A stretch of 50,924 nucleotides of DNA from Bacteroidales bacterium (GTDB lineage Bacteria; Bacteroidota; Bacteroidia; Bacteroidales; VadinHA17): positions 1-50,924 of the forward strand of contig PLNF01000075.1 in the NCBI GenBank assembly GCA_003141715.1. Direction: 5' to 3'. Of this stretch, positions 16,443 to 25,510 are shown piece after piece (the first letter of the stretch is position 1; every line of letters starts with the position of its first letter). Position numbers and translations under genes: made by a program. Under the pieces are notes generated by a model, which searched no databases, had not been told where the DNA came from, and saw nothing but the letters and a program-made list of their open reading frames with translations.

Positions 16443-17314
16443 AACATATAATATTTTAAAGGTTTGAGTATATTATTGCTTATTTAAACCAATACCTATG
16501 CATTCAAATTTATGAAAATAATTCAGTTATTATATTGCACAAAAAAAATAACTCATCCAGAAACGTATAAAAAATATGGTTGACCTCCCCTGTTATTCAG
16601 GCATCGAACAATGGGACGTTTTTAATAATTGAGGAAGCTTGTTATTGTGTTTGACTGTAAGAGCCTGAAGTCCTGACTACATTTGGCCGGTTAGATTGCA
16701 ATTAACATACATAATTTAACACCAAGCACTTAACTCCGGCCACCCGTTAAACCTAACTCATTTGTAATTCTGGATATAGAAATACTAAAATAATTGCAAT
16801 TTATGTTTATTATTTTTCCCAAAGACTGTTTAAGCTGAAGTCAATTTTATTATAAGTAAAAATCCATCCACACAAGATTTAACTCAGATGGGCAATAAAG
16901 GGAGCAACCCGAACACCTTGTAGCCTGGTTTAATTATATTTCTTCGAACTCATTTAACACTGCATAATATTCACCGCCACATTTAGGTATTAAATTACCT
17001 TCAAGGGACGCACAGCTTATTGTAATACTCACAAAACTTGGTATTGCTTTATACTGTCTCGATAATTTAGTAATCACATCATGTGTCTCATTTGGCACAT
17101 ACACTGGAATATTTGGAGCCAGGTCTGTTTTGACCCAAACATAATAATAATAGATATGGCTTTAATTTCAATAGGATCAATTATATAAGAGTTTTATGAG
17201 CGAATCGGTTTTGTCTTTGAATTTGTTAGTCACAAACTCTATGATTCTTAAATTTTGAATAACTTTATAGTTTATTGAATAATAGGACATAAATATCAAC
17301 TAATTTATACTGAT
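16443..17314. other. Island intergenic stretch, AT-rich, with one coding remnant
   Basis: No complete gene is seen. It contains a minus-strand open frame without a start codon (16934-17152, listed separately) and sequence near 16829-16932 that resembles the downstream flank of the caspase gene. The remainder is AT-rich with no recognised motif. Confidence 0.55.
16934..17152 (-). pseudogene. C-terminal fragment of an unrecognised gene
   Basis: On the minus strand an open frame of about 70 codons follows a stop and lacks any ATG. It reads ...YYYVWVKTDLAPNIPVYVPN, then SRQYKAIPSFVSITISC and GGEYYAVLNEFEEI before a stop. Codon use looks protein-like. The sequence just after its stop resembles the sequence after the caspase gene's stop, so it may be the tail of a second, mostly deleted gene. 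Edges are approximate and the function is unknown. Confidence 0.35.
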
Positions 17315-17755
17315 ATGGAGAACTTAGTCTTCAAATATAAGATCCAGACTTTTGTCAAAATAGCGATGCTGGTTTTACTTTTATTATTGATCATACTTTT
17401 CTTTGTTCTGTCCGAAGATTCAGTTAATCAATCTGATTTACTGAAGTTAATTATTTTTGTTTTGTTGTGGGTAATCTTATTTTTTATCAGATCAGATAAA
17501 TCCCACATCGGGTCAAGTGAAAACTGCCTGAAGATCAAATGGGTAAACTGGTTCAGGGAAATTGTCATTAAGGACTCTGAAATTGAAAAGATAATCCTTA
17601 CCAGATTATATGTATCGATTAACAGGAAGGGGAAGAAATCGGTAAAATTAAGCCTTGAATCTTTAGAGAAAAATGAGAAAACGAAAATCTATGAATTCCT
17701 GCTCGAGTATTCAAAACAAAGAAATCTTGTTCTTGAAAGACAACTTAACCTTTGA
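17315..17755 (+). CDS. Small membrane protein, unknown function (island)
   Basis: 146 aa. Two adjacent transmembrane helices span about residues 12-35 (AMLVLLLLLIILFFVL) and 42-62 (LLKLIIFVLLWVILFFI). A soluble, Lys/Glu-rich C-terminal part of about 80 residues follows (KIKWVNWFREIVIKDSEI, SVKLSLESLEKNEKTKIYEF). The layout resembles two-helix proteins with a small PH-like domain, but I do not recognise a family. It lies alone within the island, after AT-rich DNA and before a transposase fragment. Confidence 0.65.
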   Translation: MENLVFKYKIQTFVKIAMLVLLLLLIILFFVLSEDSVNQSDLLKLIIFVLLWVILFFIRSDKSHIGSSENCLKIKWVNWFREIVIKDSEIEKIILTRLYVSINRKGKKSVKLSLESLEKNEKTKIYEFLLEYSKQRNLVLERQLNL

Positions 17756-17804
17756 TCGTAATAAATAATAAGCTATTCTTGTTAAATGTAGTAGTTGACA
17801 GTCC

Positions 17805-17971
17805 TCATTGAAATGGCCTTAAATGGACTGTAGATGAAAAAGTTGCAAATTGATTCCAACAATTCAATCCACGTGTTCGGTAATTGCCCTTGTAACGCTT
17901 TACACATCTACTAAACTCGTAGCTGTTTACAAGAGATAGAACTTGAGCAAATACATACTCCCGCTATTCAT
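17805..17971 (-). pseudogene. IS4-type (DUF4372) transposase N-terminal fragment
   Basis: Minus-strand translation gives MNSG, then after a one-base slip YVFAQVLSLVNSYEFSRCV and KRYKGNYRTRGLNCWNQF. This matches the N-terminal DUF4372 domain typical of Bacteroidota IS4-family transposases (MNKGKYVFAQ..., CWNQ). Homology fades after NQFATF and the catalytic DDE part is absent. It is a truncated, frameshifted remnant close to the distal att repeat. Confidence 0.65.
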
Positions 17972-18259
17972 AACCTTGTGATTTCTCACAAAGCTACCGC
18001 GCAAATCAAATCAAAAAATCAAAGAACGCTTATAATTAAATATATATCAATAAATTATAAATAATATTTAAAAGTTAACGCATCACTAATGTTTATAAAT
18101 TTAAAGAAAATAATCAATTTAATATATTCTGGCTGAAACATGGCTAAAACATTTTCATCATTTCGATGCTTTTCATTGCTTTTAGTTAAAATAAAAAACA
18201 TCTTATATGCCTATTTTATAGTATATTAATATGTAATACGAAGAAGCATAAAGCAATTA
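17972..18259. other. AT-rich non-coding stretch before the distal repeat
   Basis: No coding frame or recognisable signal is seen; the sequence is strongly AT-rich. The island ends here at the att-like repeat. Confidence 0.55.
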
Positions 18260-18347
18260 TTCGATCCCGGCTCCGGGTACTTTTTCAGACGAATAAAGCC
18301 TTGATAAATAATAATATTGAGGCTTTTTTGTTTGTAGCTACTGAAAC
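18260..18347. repeat. attR-like direct repeat (tRNA-Leu 3' fragment plus terminator copy)
   Basis: 88 bases matching 12991-13078 with one substitution (18338). It includes a 20-base tRNA-Leu 3' fragment (18260-18279) with no 5' tRNA part, followed by a copy of the tRNA terminator. This is the expected scar of integration into a tRNA 3' end. Confidence 0.93.
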
Positions 18348-18755
18348 ATAGCAGAAATGAAAATTCTTTATAGAATCAAAGACAGTAAAAAAGAGATAGC
18401 AGCATATATGATTGTCTATAAGAGGGTTGTAGAGCAACAGAATATATTTGCGCCCCAAATCCAAAATCTGATGACGAAATTATGAAGAAATACATTACGG
18501 CTTTGTGGGATGGTTCTTCAGAGGCCTCGAGCAAAGGTCAGCTAATTTCCTTTGTAATTTCTAAACAACTAAAATGGCAGACAATACTTTCATCTCTAAA
18601 CAGGTAAGACACTCAGCAATTCAATAGAATATAGAGAACTTCTTGATATATACCGCCTTCTTCGGGAGTGTGAATAATTTTGTTTCTTTATTAAATTTTG
18701 TCCTGCTTTTTTTGATCGACCTTTTCATGAATGGATCCACCAAGGTCAGTAGCTT
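18348..18755 (+). pseudogene. Fragmented coding remnants beyond the distal repeat
   Basis: From an ATG at 18358 a frame of 42 codons (MKILYRIKDSKKEIAAYMIV...) ends at a TGA. A second frame then reads YITALWDGSSEASSKGQLIS up to a TAA near 18608, and a third reads YRELLDIYRLLRECE near 18630-18673. The pieces look like one broken gene on the plus strand. I do not recognise the family. Before integration this sequence would have lain directly after tRNA-Leu. Confidence 0.35.
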
Positions 18756-19277
18756 TTAAAATCGTACCTTTAAAGATAATCCTATTGGAACCTTCTCAGT
18801 GCTAAACAATCCAATGTAAGGACTGACTTTTACATTAAACCCTGTTTTATTCTTATCCCGAGATGCAAGATTATTAATCTTTGCTACATGTATAGCATCT
18901 GTAACAGCCCATATATCCACTCCAACCATACTAATAAGACCAACTGCTATCAAACCTGCAACTATGACTATGCTACCCTCATCCCCGGGTGAACTTTCAG
19001 TATAAGTATAAGATTGATTGACTCCTACAACAATCATTATTGCACCCCCTGCAAATCCTCCAAGGAATGCTGCACCACGCCCTACTTCACCTGAGATCAT
19101 CTGTCCAAGTCCTGGAACTAAAAAAGAAGTCAAACCAGCTATTGAAGGGTTATAAGGATCTCCACCCTGGTAAGTGTAATTTTTACTTTTATACATTGTC
19201 TTGTTGAGACGATATTGGGCATTAGCTACCGAACTAATAAAAAGGATAACGATCAGACTTAAAAAACAAATTTTCAT
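18756..19277 (-). CDS. Exported small membrane protein, DUF5683-like
   Basis: 173 aa. A signal peptide (MKICFLSLIVILFISSVANA) precedes a segment PSIAGLTSFLVPGLGQMISG. The PGLGQ motif followed by GRGAAFLGGFAGGAIMIVVG is typical of DUF5683/TM2-like Bacteroidota proteins. A second helix (IVIVAGLIAVGLISMVGVDIWAV) leads to a short C-terminal beta-rich tail ending in SLKVRF. It is probably an integral envelope protein of unknown function. It is the first intact gene outside the island on the distal side. Confidence 0.7.
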   Translation of the reverse strand: MKICFLSLIVILFISSVANAQYRLNKTMYKSKNYTYQGGDPYNPSIAGLTSFLVPGLGQMISGEVGRGAAFLGGFAGGAIMIVVGVNQSYTYTESSPGDEGSIVIVAGLIAVGLISMVGVDIWAVTDAIHVAKINNLASRDKNKTGFNVKVSPYIGLFSTEKVPIGLSLKVRF

Positions 19278-19632
19278 TTAGCTGGTTTTTTTGATCTTAC
19301 TTAAATGACATTGAACATTTCAAGCATTAATTTAAATAACTTTATAATAGATGATCCTTTTATATACTACGCCAGCTATCATGCTTTTGTCTCTATATTA
19401 TTACCTGATGAAGATATAATACGCGAAATCAGGCAAGAAACTTCCCATACTATCCAATCATTGTGTCAAAGTTATGAAAGACAATGACTCAAGTCAAATA
19501 AAAAACTAATCACCCAAAATCAACTCAGGGGGATGGATGTGCTATAACTGGTTCTTGAGAACTTTAAATCGAGGCTTTATTATTTGTCATTATTGAAATA
19601 TTTTGGAGTTTTAGCAATAATTCTACACTCTT

Positions 19633-20412
19633 TTAGCTGACAGTCTGTTTTACTAATAACAGGAAGAGTATTCCAATAATAATCCTGTAATAACCAAAAT
19701 ATTTAAATCCATAATTCTGTACAATTCTCACAAATACTTTCACAGCAATCCATGCGGTAATAAAAGCAACTGCCAGTCCGAGACTCAGCAAGAAAATTTC
19801 ATGCCCGGAAAATTCAATTGATGTTTTATACAAATCGTATCCGGTTGCAGCAAACATAGTCGGGACGGCAAGAAGAAAAGAAAATTCAATTGCCTGCTTT
19901 TTATCCAAACCGTTAAAAATTCCGCCTACAATTGTTGCTGCCGCTCTCGACACTCCCGGGATCATAGAGACACTTTGAAAAAGACCTATGAAAAAAGCAT
20001 TCTTATACGAGATACTTTCAAGTGCTTCTGTTTTACTTTGCTGGCCGGCTACCTTTTTGTCAATCAGAATCAGAACTATTCCGCCTAAAATAAGAGAGAT
20101 AGTAACAACTATCGGGTTGAACAAATAGGCTTTGATGTAAGGATATGCTAAAAACCCAATAATACCTGTTGGTATAAAAGCTATAGTAAGTTTCAGGTAT
20201 ATAGAAATCCCTTGTAAAAATCGTTTGGCATATAGCAACACTATAGCCATAATAGCTCCAATCTGTATAGAAATCTCAAATGTTTTTACAAAAGCATCTT
20301 CCGGGATATTCATTATACTTGAAGCTAATATCATATGTCCGGTAGATGATATCGGAAGGAATTCTGTCAAACCTTCAATGATGGATAAAACTATTGATTG
20401 AATAATATTCAT
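19633..20412 (-). CDS. uppP: Undecaprenyl-diphosphate phosphatase
   Basis: 259 aa polytopic membrane protein. The BacA/UppP signatures are EGLTEFLPISSTGHMIL (residues 13-29, with Glu13 and His26) and the second motif PGVSRAAATIVGG. It removes a phosphate from undecaprenyl diphosphate on the outer face of the inner membrane, recycling the lipid carrier of peptidoglycan and surface polysaccharide synthesis. It can also confer bacitracin tolerance. The length is normal. It stands alone, divergent from the lipoprotein gene at 20601. Confidence 0.95.
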   Translation of the reverse strand: MNIIQSIVLSIIEGLTEFLPISSTGHMILASSIMNIPEDAFVKTFEISIQIGAIMAIVLLYAKRFLQGISIYLKLTIAFIPTGIIGFLAYPYIKAYLFNPIVVTISLILGGIVLILIDKKVAGQQSKTEALESISYKNAFFIGLFQSVSMIPGVSRAAATIVGGIFNGLDKKQAIEFSFLLAVPTMFAATGYDLYKTSIEFSGHEIFLLSLGLAVAFITAWIAVKVFVRIVQNYGFKYFGYYRIIIGILFLLLVKQTVS

Positions 20413-20600
20413 TTCATTTTTTTAAAAATGACCTTTCAATTTGCCTGAAAGATATTCTTTTTTAGCATCTGATCGATGCCTGACTGATATTTTAATAAAC
20501 AAAGAACAAAAATATTTTTAAGGACAGGATTAAACCTTTAAACAATCCGTACATCTAAGAGATGTTATAGAATTTTAAACTTCAAACTAAATAAAAGATT

Positions 20601-21617
20601 ATGGAAATAAGAAAACTCATTTTCAGGTTATTCTTCTTTTTTATAGCAGGAACTCTTTCATTATCTTCCTGCAAGAAGGAATCTTCAGGCTCCAATGAAA
20701 ACCCGCTAACAAACCAGCAGACTATACAGGTGCAAAATGCTGATGCCCAGGATGCAATAGCAGATAAAACGGAGGAAGATGTTGACAGCAAACTTGACGA
20801 ACTGCAAAACAATAATTATGCAGTTGCCGGTATGAAATCAAACCTTGCAAATCTTACTGATACTGTGGTAATAACTGTTGATCACCCCGATACCACTACC
20901 TTCCCCAAAGTTGTTACACTTACATATTACAGCTATAAGGATAGTTCTGCAAATGAAACCATTATCAAAAACGGTAAAATAACTGTCACAATTACAAGTG
21001 CTAATCCTAACCATCGAAAGTTAGTTTCAAGATCCTTTGCATTTAGCAATTTTGCTGTAACCACAGATAGCACAACGATTAAGTTGAATGGTACACGTAC
21101 AGTTAGCAGGCAAAAAGAGGCTGTTAAATTTATAGGGCTTCAATCGGTCAGGATTTCTGTTACTGACGACATTACTGCTGCCATGAACTTTGCCGTAGCA
21201 ACTACCGGTGATACCGATACGCTTAAATTTACACGCAATGTGAATAAAGTGCGAACAGCCGTTTCCCATTTCAGAAATATTATATATAAATCTGGAGACA
21301 TCCTTCACTTTCTTTTCAGGCATGTTGCTTCATCTGATACAATTATATATAACGGTACTGTTACAGGTATTAACGAAGAGGGTAATGCCTATACTAAAAC
21401 TATTACTTCACCTCTTATTGTTACAGAGTATAAAGGCAGCCTGGTAGTCTCATCCGGAACAATAACCTATGTGGTTGGTACCGATTCATATGAGATAACT
21501 TTCCAGGCGGATCCTTCGCACAAGCATTTCACACTTGTAACAATTACAAACAATCTTACAGGCAAGACAAAAAGCTTCGACCGCAGGTTTGGACGTATAT
21601 TTAAAAAATGGTGGTAG
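20601..21617 (+). CDS. Lipoprotein of unknown function
   Basis: 338 aa. The signal peptide (LIFRLFFFFIAGTLS) ends in the lipobox LSSC with Cys24, followed by KKESSGSNENP, a typical acidic/Ser-rich tether. The mature part is rich in Thr, Val and Lys with alternating hydrophobic patterns (TVVITVDHPDTTTFPKVVTL, KITVTITSANPNHRKLVSRS), suggesting an all-beta fold. No catalytic motif is recognised. It is probably anchored in the outer membrane or exposed at the surface. It ends near a strong terminator at 21635-21662. Confidence 0.75.
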   Translation: MEIRKLIFRLFFFFIAGTLSLSSCKKESSGSNENPLTNQQTIQVQNADAQDAIADKTEEDVDSKLDELQNNNYAVAGMKSNLANLTDTVVITVDHPDTTTFPKVVTLTYYSYKDSSANETIIKNGKITVTITSANPNHRKLVSRSFAFSNFAVTTDSTTIKLNGTRTVSRQKEAVKFIGLQSVRISVTDDITAAMNFAVATTGDTDTLKFTRNVNKVRTAVSHFRNIIYKSGDILHFLFRHVASSDTIIYNGTVTGINEEGNAYTKTITSPLIVTEYKGSLVVSSGTITYVVGTDSYEITFQADPSHKHFTLVTITNNLTGKTKSFDRRFGRIFKKWW

Positions 21618-21634
21618 ACTCAAACATACAATAG

Positions 21635-21662
21635 AAAAACCGGACATAGTGCCGGTTTTTTT
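21635..21662 (+). terminator. Rho-independent terminator after the lipoprotein gene
   Basis: A 9-bp stem AAAAACCGG/CCGGTTTTT encloses an 8-base loop and is followed by more T residues. Because the stem itself carries A and T runs, it can also serve the convergent GNAT gene. Confidence 0.85.
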
Positions 21663-21676
21663 GTACTTTCTAGTTA

Positions 21677-22159
21677 TCAGAGATCTTTAAGCATCCAGAT
21701 ATTGCACCCGAAATGACCTGACTTACCCATTGGCCCCGGGATAAATTTAAACCCTGCTTTTTCATATAAACTGATTGCCCTGCTTAACTCCGGCAGTGAT
21801 TCAAGATATAACTGCCTGTATCCAATTTTTTTAGCTGAATCGAAGGTTTTTTCCATCAATTGCCGCCCTATTCCTTTGCCTCTTTGCGATGCTGACAGAT
21901 AAAACTTAACAAGTTCAGCACACCCTTCAGGCAACCCCGGAGTTGGATAAACCCCGCAACCGCCAATTATAACACTGGTCCCCTCAGCTATCCAGTACTC
22001 CGACCCGGCTGTCCTGAAAAGTTTATAAAGATTATCGGTAGTCGGATCAAAATAAACCGTACCGGGTCTGTGAATATTAAATTCCCTGAAGACAGTCCGG
22101 ATAAGATCTGCAATTTCCTTATTATCCTTTTCTTCTATGGGCCTGAAGGTAATATCCAT
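21677..22159 (-). CDS. GNAT family N-acetyltransferase
   Basis: 160 aa from the ATG at 22159. The open frame extends to a TTG at 22180, but that would overlap the upstream gene, whereas the ATG leaves a 5-base gap. The N-terminal FRPIEEKDNKEIADLIR, the acetyl-CoA loop QRGKGIGRQLMEK and the C-terminal YLESLPELSRAISLYEKAGF are GNAT features. It transfers an acetyl group from acetyl-CoA to an unknown small-molecule or protein amine. It follows the large DUF5916 gene closely and is probably cotranscribed with it. Confidence 0.88.
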   Translation of the reverse strand: MDITFRPIEEKDNKEIADLIRTVFREFNIHRPGTVYFDPTTDNLYKLFRTAGSEYWIAEGTSVIIGGCGVYPTPGLPEGCAELVKFYLSASQRGKGIGRQLMEKTFDSAKKIGYRQLYLESLPELSRAISLYEKAGFKFIPGPMGKSGHFGCNIWMLKDL

Positions 22160-22164
22160 TTTTA

Positions 22165-24840
22165 TTACAATGAGAACCAATAATTCAACTTAATAAGAAA
22201 AATATTATTGGGGAATATACTCCTGAGCTGTTTATATGATTCCCGGATAGAAGCGCCTGATTCCGATGAAGTTTCTGACCTTTCGGATGACCATACCAGA
22301 TAAATGAAGGACCCAAGCCGGTATTCCCATTTTGCAACCAGATTAGAACGGAACTCATGAAAGTTAAAATCAGGGTTAGGAATTGAGTAATCTATCCTTG
22401 GCCCATTATCATAATCATACAGCTGATAGATTCCTTCAGAAAGTAAGGGATCCTGATAAACTGCAAACCTGTCTTCATAAAGCTTTGCCTTTGGATCCGT
22501 AATAAATTTTAACTGCGAATAACTGCCTCGCGATATAAAAGGGCTCCCATAATACTGAATTGAAAACTCCGGAGTAAGGTTCAGATCAACCCTGAAGGTC
22601 AGCCCCAGAGTTTTCTGATCAATTGTCCCTAGTATGTACCTGTTACCCGGCACATCATAACTTGTGGTTATATATTGCAGATTGTCATGGTTATTGATAT
22701 AATTCATAGTCACTCCTATTTTAAGGTTGTTAATCGGACGATAGGTTATTCCGGGTTCAATCTGATAACTTATTGCCGAATTATTACCAGTAAACTGATA
22801 ACTATAAACCAGGCTGCCTGTTATTTTTTTTGCCTGATCGGTATTCATACTACCCGATGAAGTAATTGTATATGGCATTATCATATCATACCCTCCCCGC
22901 AAAATTTTGGTGTCAAGGGTCTTTGTATGATAGATCTCATTTGCAGCGAAACTCCATTGATTTTTGAACACCGAGGTTAATGTGAGATTGACGCCCGAGC
23001 CAAGATATTCTCCATTAAAGTTCCATGTGTTGATTTCTTCGAGGCTTATATCACAAGTACTGAATATTGAATAAGGCTGATTTATCCCGTATGAAACCAC
23101 ATTGTCCTGATTTATTACATCAGCAGTAGTCATATAACCCAGGTCATTCAATTCAAGACCCGGAGAAAACCATGTTGCTCCTGTTGAGTATTTCCACAGC
23201 CCTTTAGAACCTTTACCGATCATAAACTTGCCTCCGTATCCGCTAAGTGTAGTGGCTGTAGAATCAAATTTAAGATAGCTGGCGCCAGGCCTCTGGTAAT
23301 AGCGGGCAGACGATTCCTGAAGCGCAGTGATCGACTGCTTGCTTCCGTTTATGAAGCTGCCGATAAGTCTGGCATCAATATAAAACTCTTTGTCCTTCCA
23401 ATGTGTTAACAGATCAAGACCTCCTGTATAAGCATTGGTGCTGAGCGATTCCAGATTACTGTTTGAAATATCGCGATTCGTAGATGTCAGCATTCCGCCA
23501 ATTACAGTATTACCTGCGTTATAACCTTTTTGTATTCGTGCAACTGTGTAACTTGTCAGAGGTTCAACTATTAAGCTGCTTCTGTTTCCATCTTTATCGC
23601 TTAGCCTGGCAAATTCATTTGCAGTAACACTTTGTATTAAGCCAACTGAAAGTCCGTTTGAAGTTGTTCCGCTGAGCTTAAGCGCACTGATGATGGATGT
23701 CTTGTCAGGTGCATCCACAAAAAGGTTGTCATTCGGAGCAACGGAAAGTGTTGGCGCATGACCTATTCGCCTGGAATAAAACAGAATATTGTTGTTAAAT
23801 TTATAATCAAAAATGGTCAATCCTTCAAGGAAAAAGGGTCTCTTTTCTTCATAAAAAGTTTCAAATGCCGTTAAGTTCATCACTGAAGGATCTGACTCAA
23901 CTTGTCCGAAATCAGGATTGACAGTCAGATCGACCGTGAAGTTGCTGGAAATTCCGATTTTTGCATCAAGTCCTGCATTACCGCCCCAGGTCCGACCTTT
24001 GTCTGTAAATGGATTCCCCGGTTCTTTTTGCATTGTTTTAAGATCTCCCAGTGTGTATGGGGATATTTCAAGACGACGTGATTTTTTTAATCCTTTAATA
24101 CCCCGCAGCTCGCCAAAATTATAGAGCATCCCCGGTCCGGTCTTACTCTGTATCTCCCAGTCGCTTTCTTCCTGGAGCCGTGATATCCAGCGCCAGACAT
24201 GCAGTCCCCAAACCTGCTCGTCTTTGCGGCTGTATCGCAATTGGCTGAGAGGAATTTCATATTCAGCAACCCAGGCAGAATCCTCGAGACCGGTTTTTAC
24301 CTTCCAGACAGGATTCCAGTTAAAATCCCAGTTAGCCGGGTTGAACAATACAAGATCAACCTTCTGGCCCCATGCGGTTACAGTAAACTCAAACCCTGTA
24401 CGATAATCGCGGTAGCTGTCAAAATTTACTCCTGCCATATCGCCGACCTGCTCATCACGGGCGCCTGCCAGCCTCATAATTTTTCCGGGTTCTCCATCAT
24501 ACGCACGAATGGCAACATAAAGATTCTTGTCATCATATTGTATATTCAATTCGGTCGGATATGTGGGTTTCGCCCCTTCATTTGGAATCCATTGTCTGAA
24601 GTTGCCTGCCCAGGTGCCTTTCTTCCAGCATTCGTCATCAAGCTTTCCGTCAATAACCGGTTTTGCTGTGGCCAGCCGTGAAGTGGTATAAACAGGTTGC
24701 TTTGGAGAATTTTGAGTGTAAACTGTATCCTGAAGGTTTTCAAATGCTTCAACAGAAGGTGAAGAATATGAACGGAAGTTAAACAGAGCGGTAATAATAA
24801 TAAAAATCAGGATTTGGTTAACAATTTGGGTTAATTTCAT
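22165..24840 (-). CDS. DUF5916 outer-membrane protein with CBM9-like N-terminus
   Basis: 891 aa. After a signal peptide (IFIIITALFNFRSYS) comes a CBM9/DOMON-like sandwich starting KPVIDGKLDDECWKKG, with NLYVAIRAYD and VAEYEIPLSQLRY. The DUF5916 region follows (LRGIKGLKKSRRLEISPYTL, NPDFGQVESDPSVMNLTAFE, EEKRPFFLEG, FYSRRIGHAP). The C-terminal half shows alternating hydrophobic and aromatic beta-strands ending in an aromatic tail (LNYWFSL), indicating an outer-membrane barrel. The family is widespread in Bacteroidota and its substrate is unknown. The small GNAT gene follows it. Confidence 0.88.
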   Translation of the reverse strand: MKLTQIVNQILIFIIITALFNFRSYSSPSVEAFENLQDTVYTQNSPKQPVYTTSRLATAKPVIDGKLDDECWKKGTWAGNFRQWIPNEGAKPTYPTELNIQYDDKNLYVAIRAYDGEPGKIMRLAGARDEQVGDMAGVNFDSYRDYRTGFEFTVTAWGQKVDLVLFNPANWDFNWNPVWKVKTGLEDSAWVAEYEIPLSQLRYSRKDEQVWGLHVWRWISRLQEESDWEIQSKTGPGMLYNFGELRGIKGLKKSRRLEISPYTLGDLKTMQKEPGNPFTDKGRTWGGNAGLDAKIGISSNFTVDLTVNPDFGQVESDPSVMNLTAFETFYEEKRPFFLEGLTIFDYKFNNNILFYSRRIGHAPTLSVAPNDNLFVDAPDKTSIISALKLSGTTSNGLSVGLIQSVTANEFARLSDKDGNRSSLIVEPLTSYTVARIQKGYNAGNTVIGGMLTSTNRDISNSNLESLSTNAYTGGLDLLTHWKDKEFYIDARLIGSFINGSKQSITALQESSARYYQRPGASYLKFDSTATTLSGYGGKFMIGKGSKGLWKYSTGATWFSPGLELNDLGYMTTADVINQDNVVSYGINQPYSIFSTCDISLEEINTWNFNGEYLGSGVNLTLTSVFKNQWSFAANEIYHTKTLDTKILRGGYDMIMPYTITSSGSMNTDQAKKITGSLVYSYQFTGNNSAISYQIEPGITYRPINNLKIGVTMNYINNHDNLQYITTSYDVPGNRYILGTIDQKTLGLTFRVDLNLTPEFSIQYYGSPFISRGSYSQLKFITDPKAKLYEDRFAVYQDPLLSEGIYQLYDYDNGPRIDYSIPNPDFNFHEFRSNLVAKWEYRLGSFIYLVWSSERSETSSESGASIRESYKQLRSIFPNNIFLIKLNYWFSL

Positions 24841-24975
24841 TTCAAATTATAAAGGCAGGTTTTTAGTAAAAATTTATTCAAATTTATAAGAATAACTCAT
24901 AACTGGAAAAGTTTAAGAATATTAATAACTTCCATTCAAGCCTTTGACTACTCTTTATATACATTTTTCCTTTTT

Positions 24976-25047
24976 AACCACGGACTGCACGGATTTAAAC
25001 GGAGAAAGCACGGATTACGAAGTCCGTTTTAATCCGAGCAATCCGTT
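24976..25047. repeat. Dispersed ATCCGT-type intergenic repeat
   Basis: The block contains CACGGA, CACGGATTTAAACGG, CACGGATTACG, then TCCGTTTTAATCCG and AATCCGT, so CGGATT words appear in both orientations. This resembles a repeat seen in many bacterial intergenic regions. The rest of the roughly 200-base gap is AT-rich. Confidence 0.5.
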
Positions 25048-25049
25048 CT

Positions 25050-25493
25050 TTATATAATCCCCGTGACAGCGAGTAGAGCAATAATTAATATTGTCAGTCC
25101 GGAGATGCTTATCGGGAACCATACCGGGGCTATCCATGGTTTTGGAATAAGAAAGAGAACATCAATTGTTGTTAGTTTGGGTGGCCACTTTATTAAAATG
25201 TAAAGCGATAAATAATAGAACAGGTCCCAAAATGCAAAAGTCCAGAGAAAGAATATGCCTTTTTCAATCCACGACCCGCCTGTAAGATATGCTACAATAG
25301 AAAGCATTATTATTGTAGCGGCTTCCCGGGTCATTTCAATATTTAAATAACGCTTCGGAAATTTTTCAATCGATTCCTTATTTGATTCTGAATCGAGCAT
25401 CCCCAGAGCTTTTCTCAGATATACCACAACAACACCTTCGAGATGAGCCATTGCGATTCCGAAAATTGCAAGTAATAATAATTTATTAATCAT
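25050..25493 (-). CDS. Conserved integral membrane protein, unknown function
   Basis: 147 aa from the ATG at 25493; the frame opens slightly earlier at a TTG. Four or five hydrophobic segments are visible (LLLLAIFGIAMAHLEGVVVV, ATIIMLSIVAYLTGG, FFLWTFAFWDLFYYLSLYIL, ISISGLTILIIALLAV), with the charged loop SESNKESIEKFPKRY between the first two. I do not recognise a family. It begins 17 bases after the alpha/beta hydrolase stop and is probably the last gene of a three-gene operon. Confidence 0.72.
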   Translation of the reverse strand: MINKLLLLAIFGIAMAHLEGVVVVYLRKALGMLDSESNKESIEKFPKRYLNIEMTREAATIIMLSIVAYLTGGSWIEKGIFFLWTFAFWDLFYYLSLYILIKWPPKLTTIDVLFLIPKPWIAPVWFPISISGLTILIIALLAVTGII

Positions 25494-25510
25494 ATTGCCC
25501 AATTTATTAA

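Noticed and set aside
13010-18259. Island read as a prophage
   Set aside because: No structural, terminase or replication genes are seen; it looks like a decayed integrative element.
19305-19487. 60-codon plus-strand open frame after the DUF5683-like gene
   Set aside because: No signal peptide, domain or promoter; composition is like the AT-rich surroundings. Not supported as a gene.
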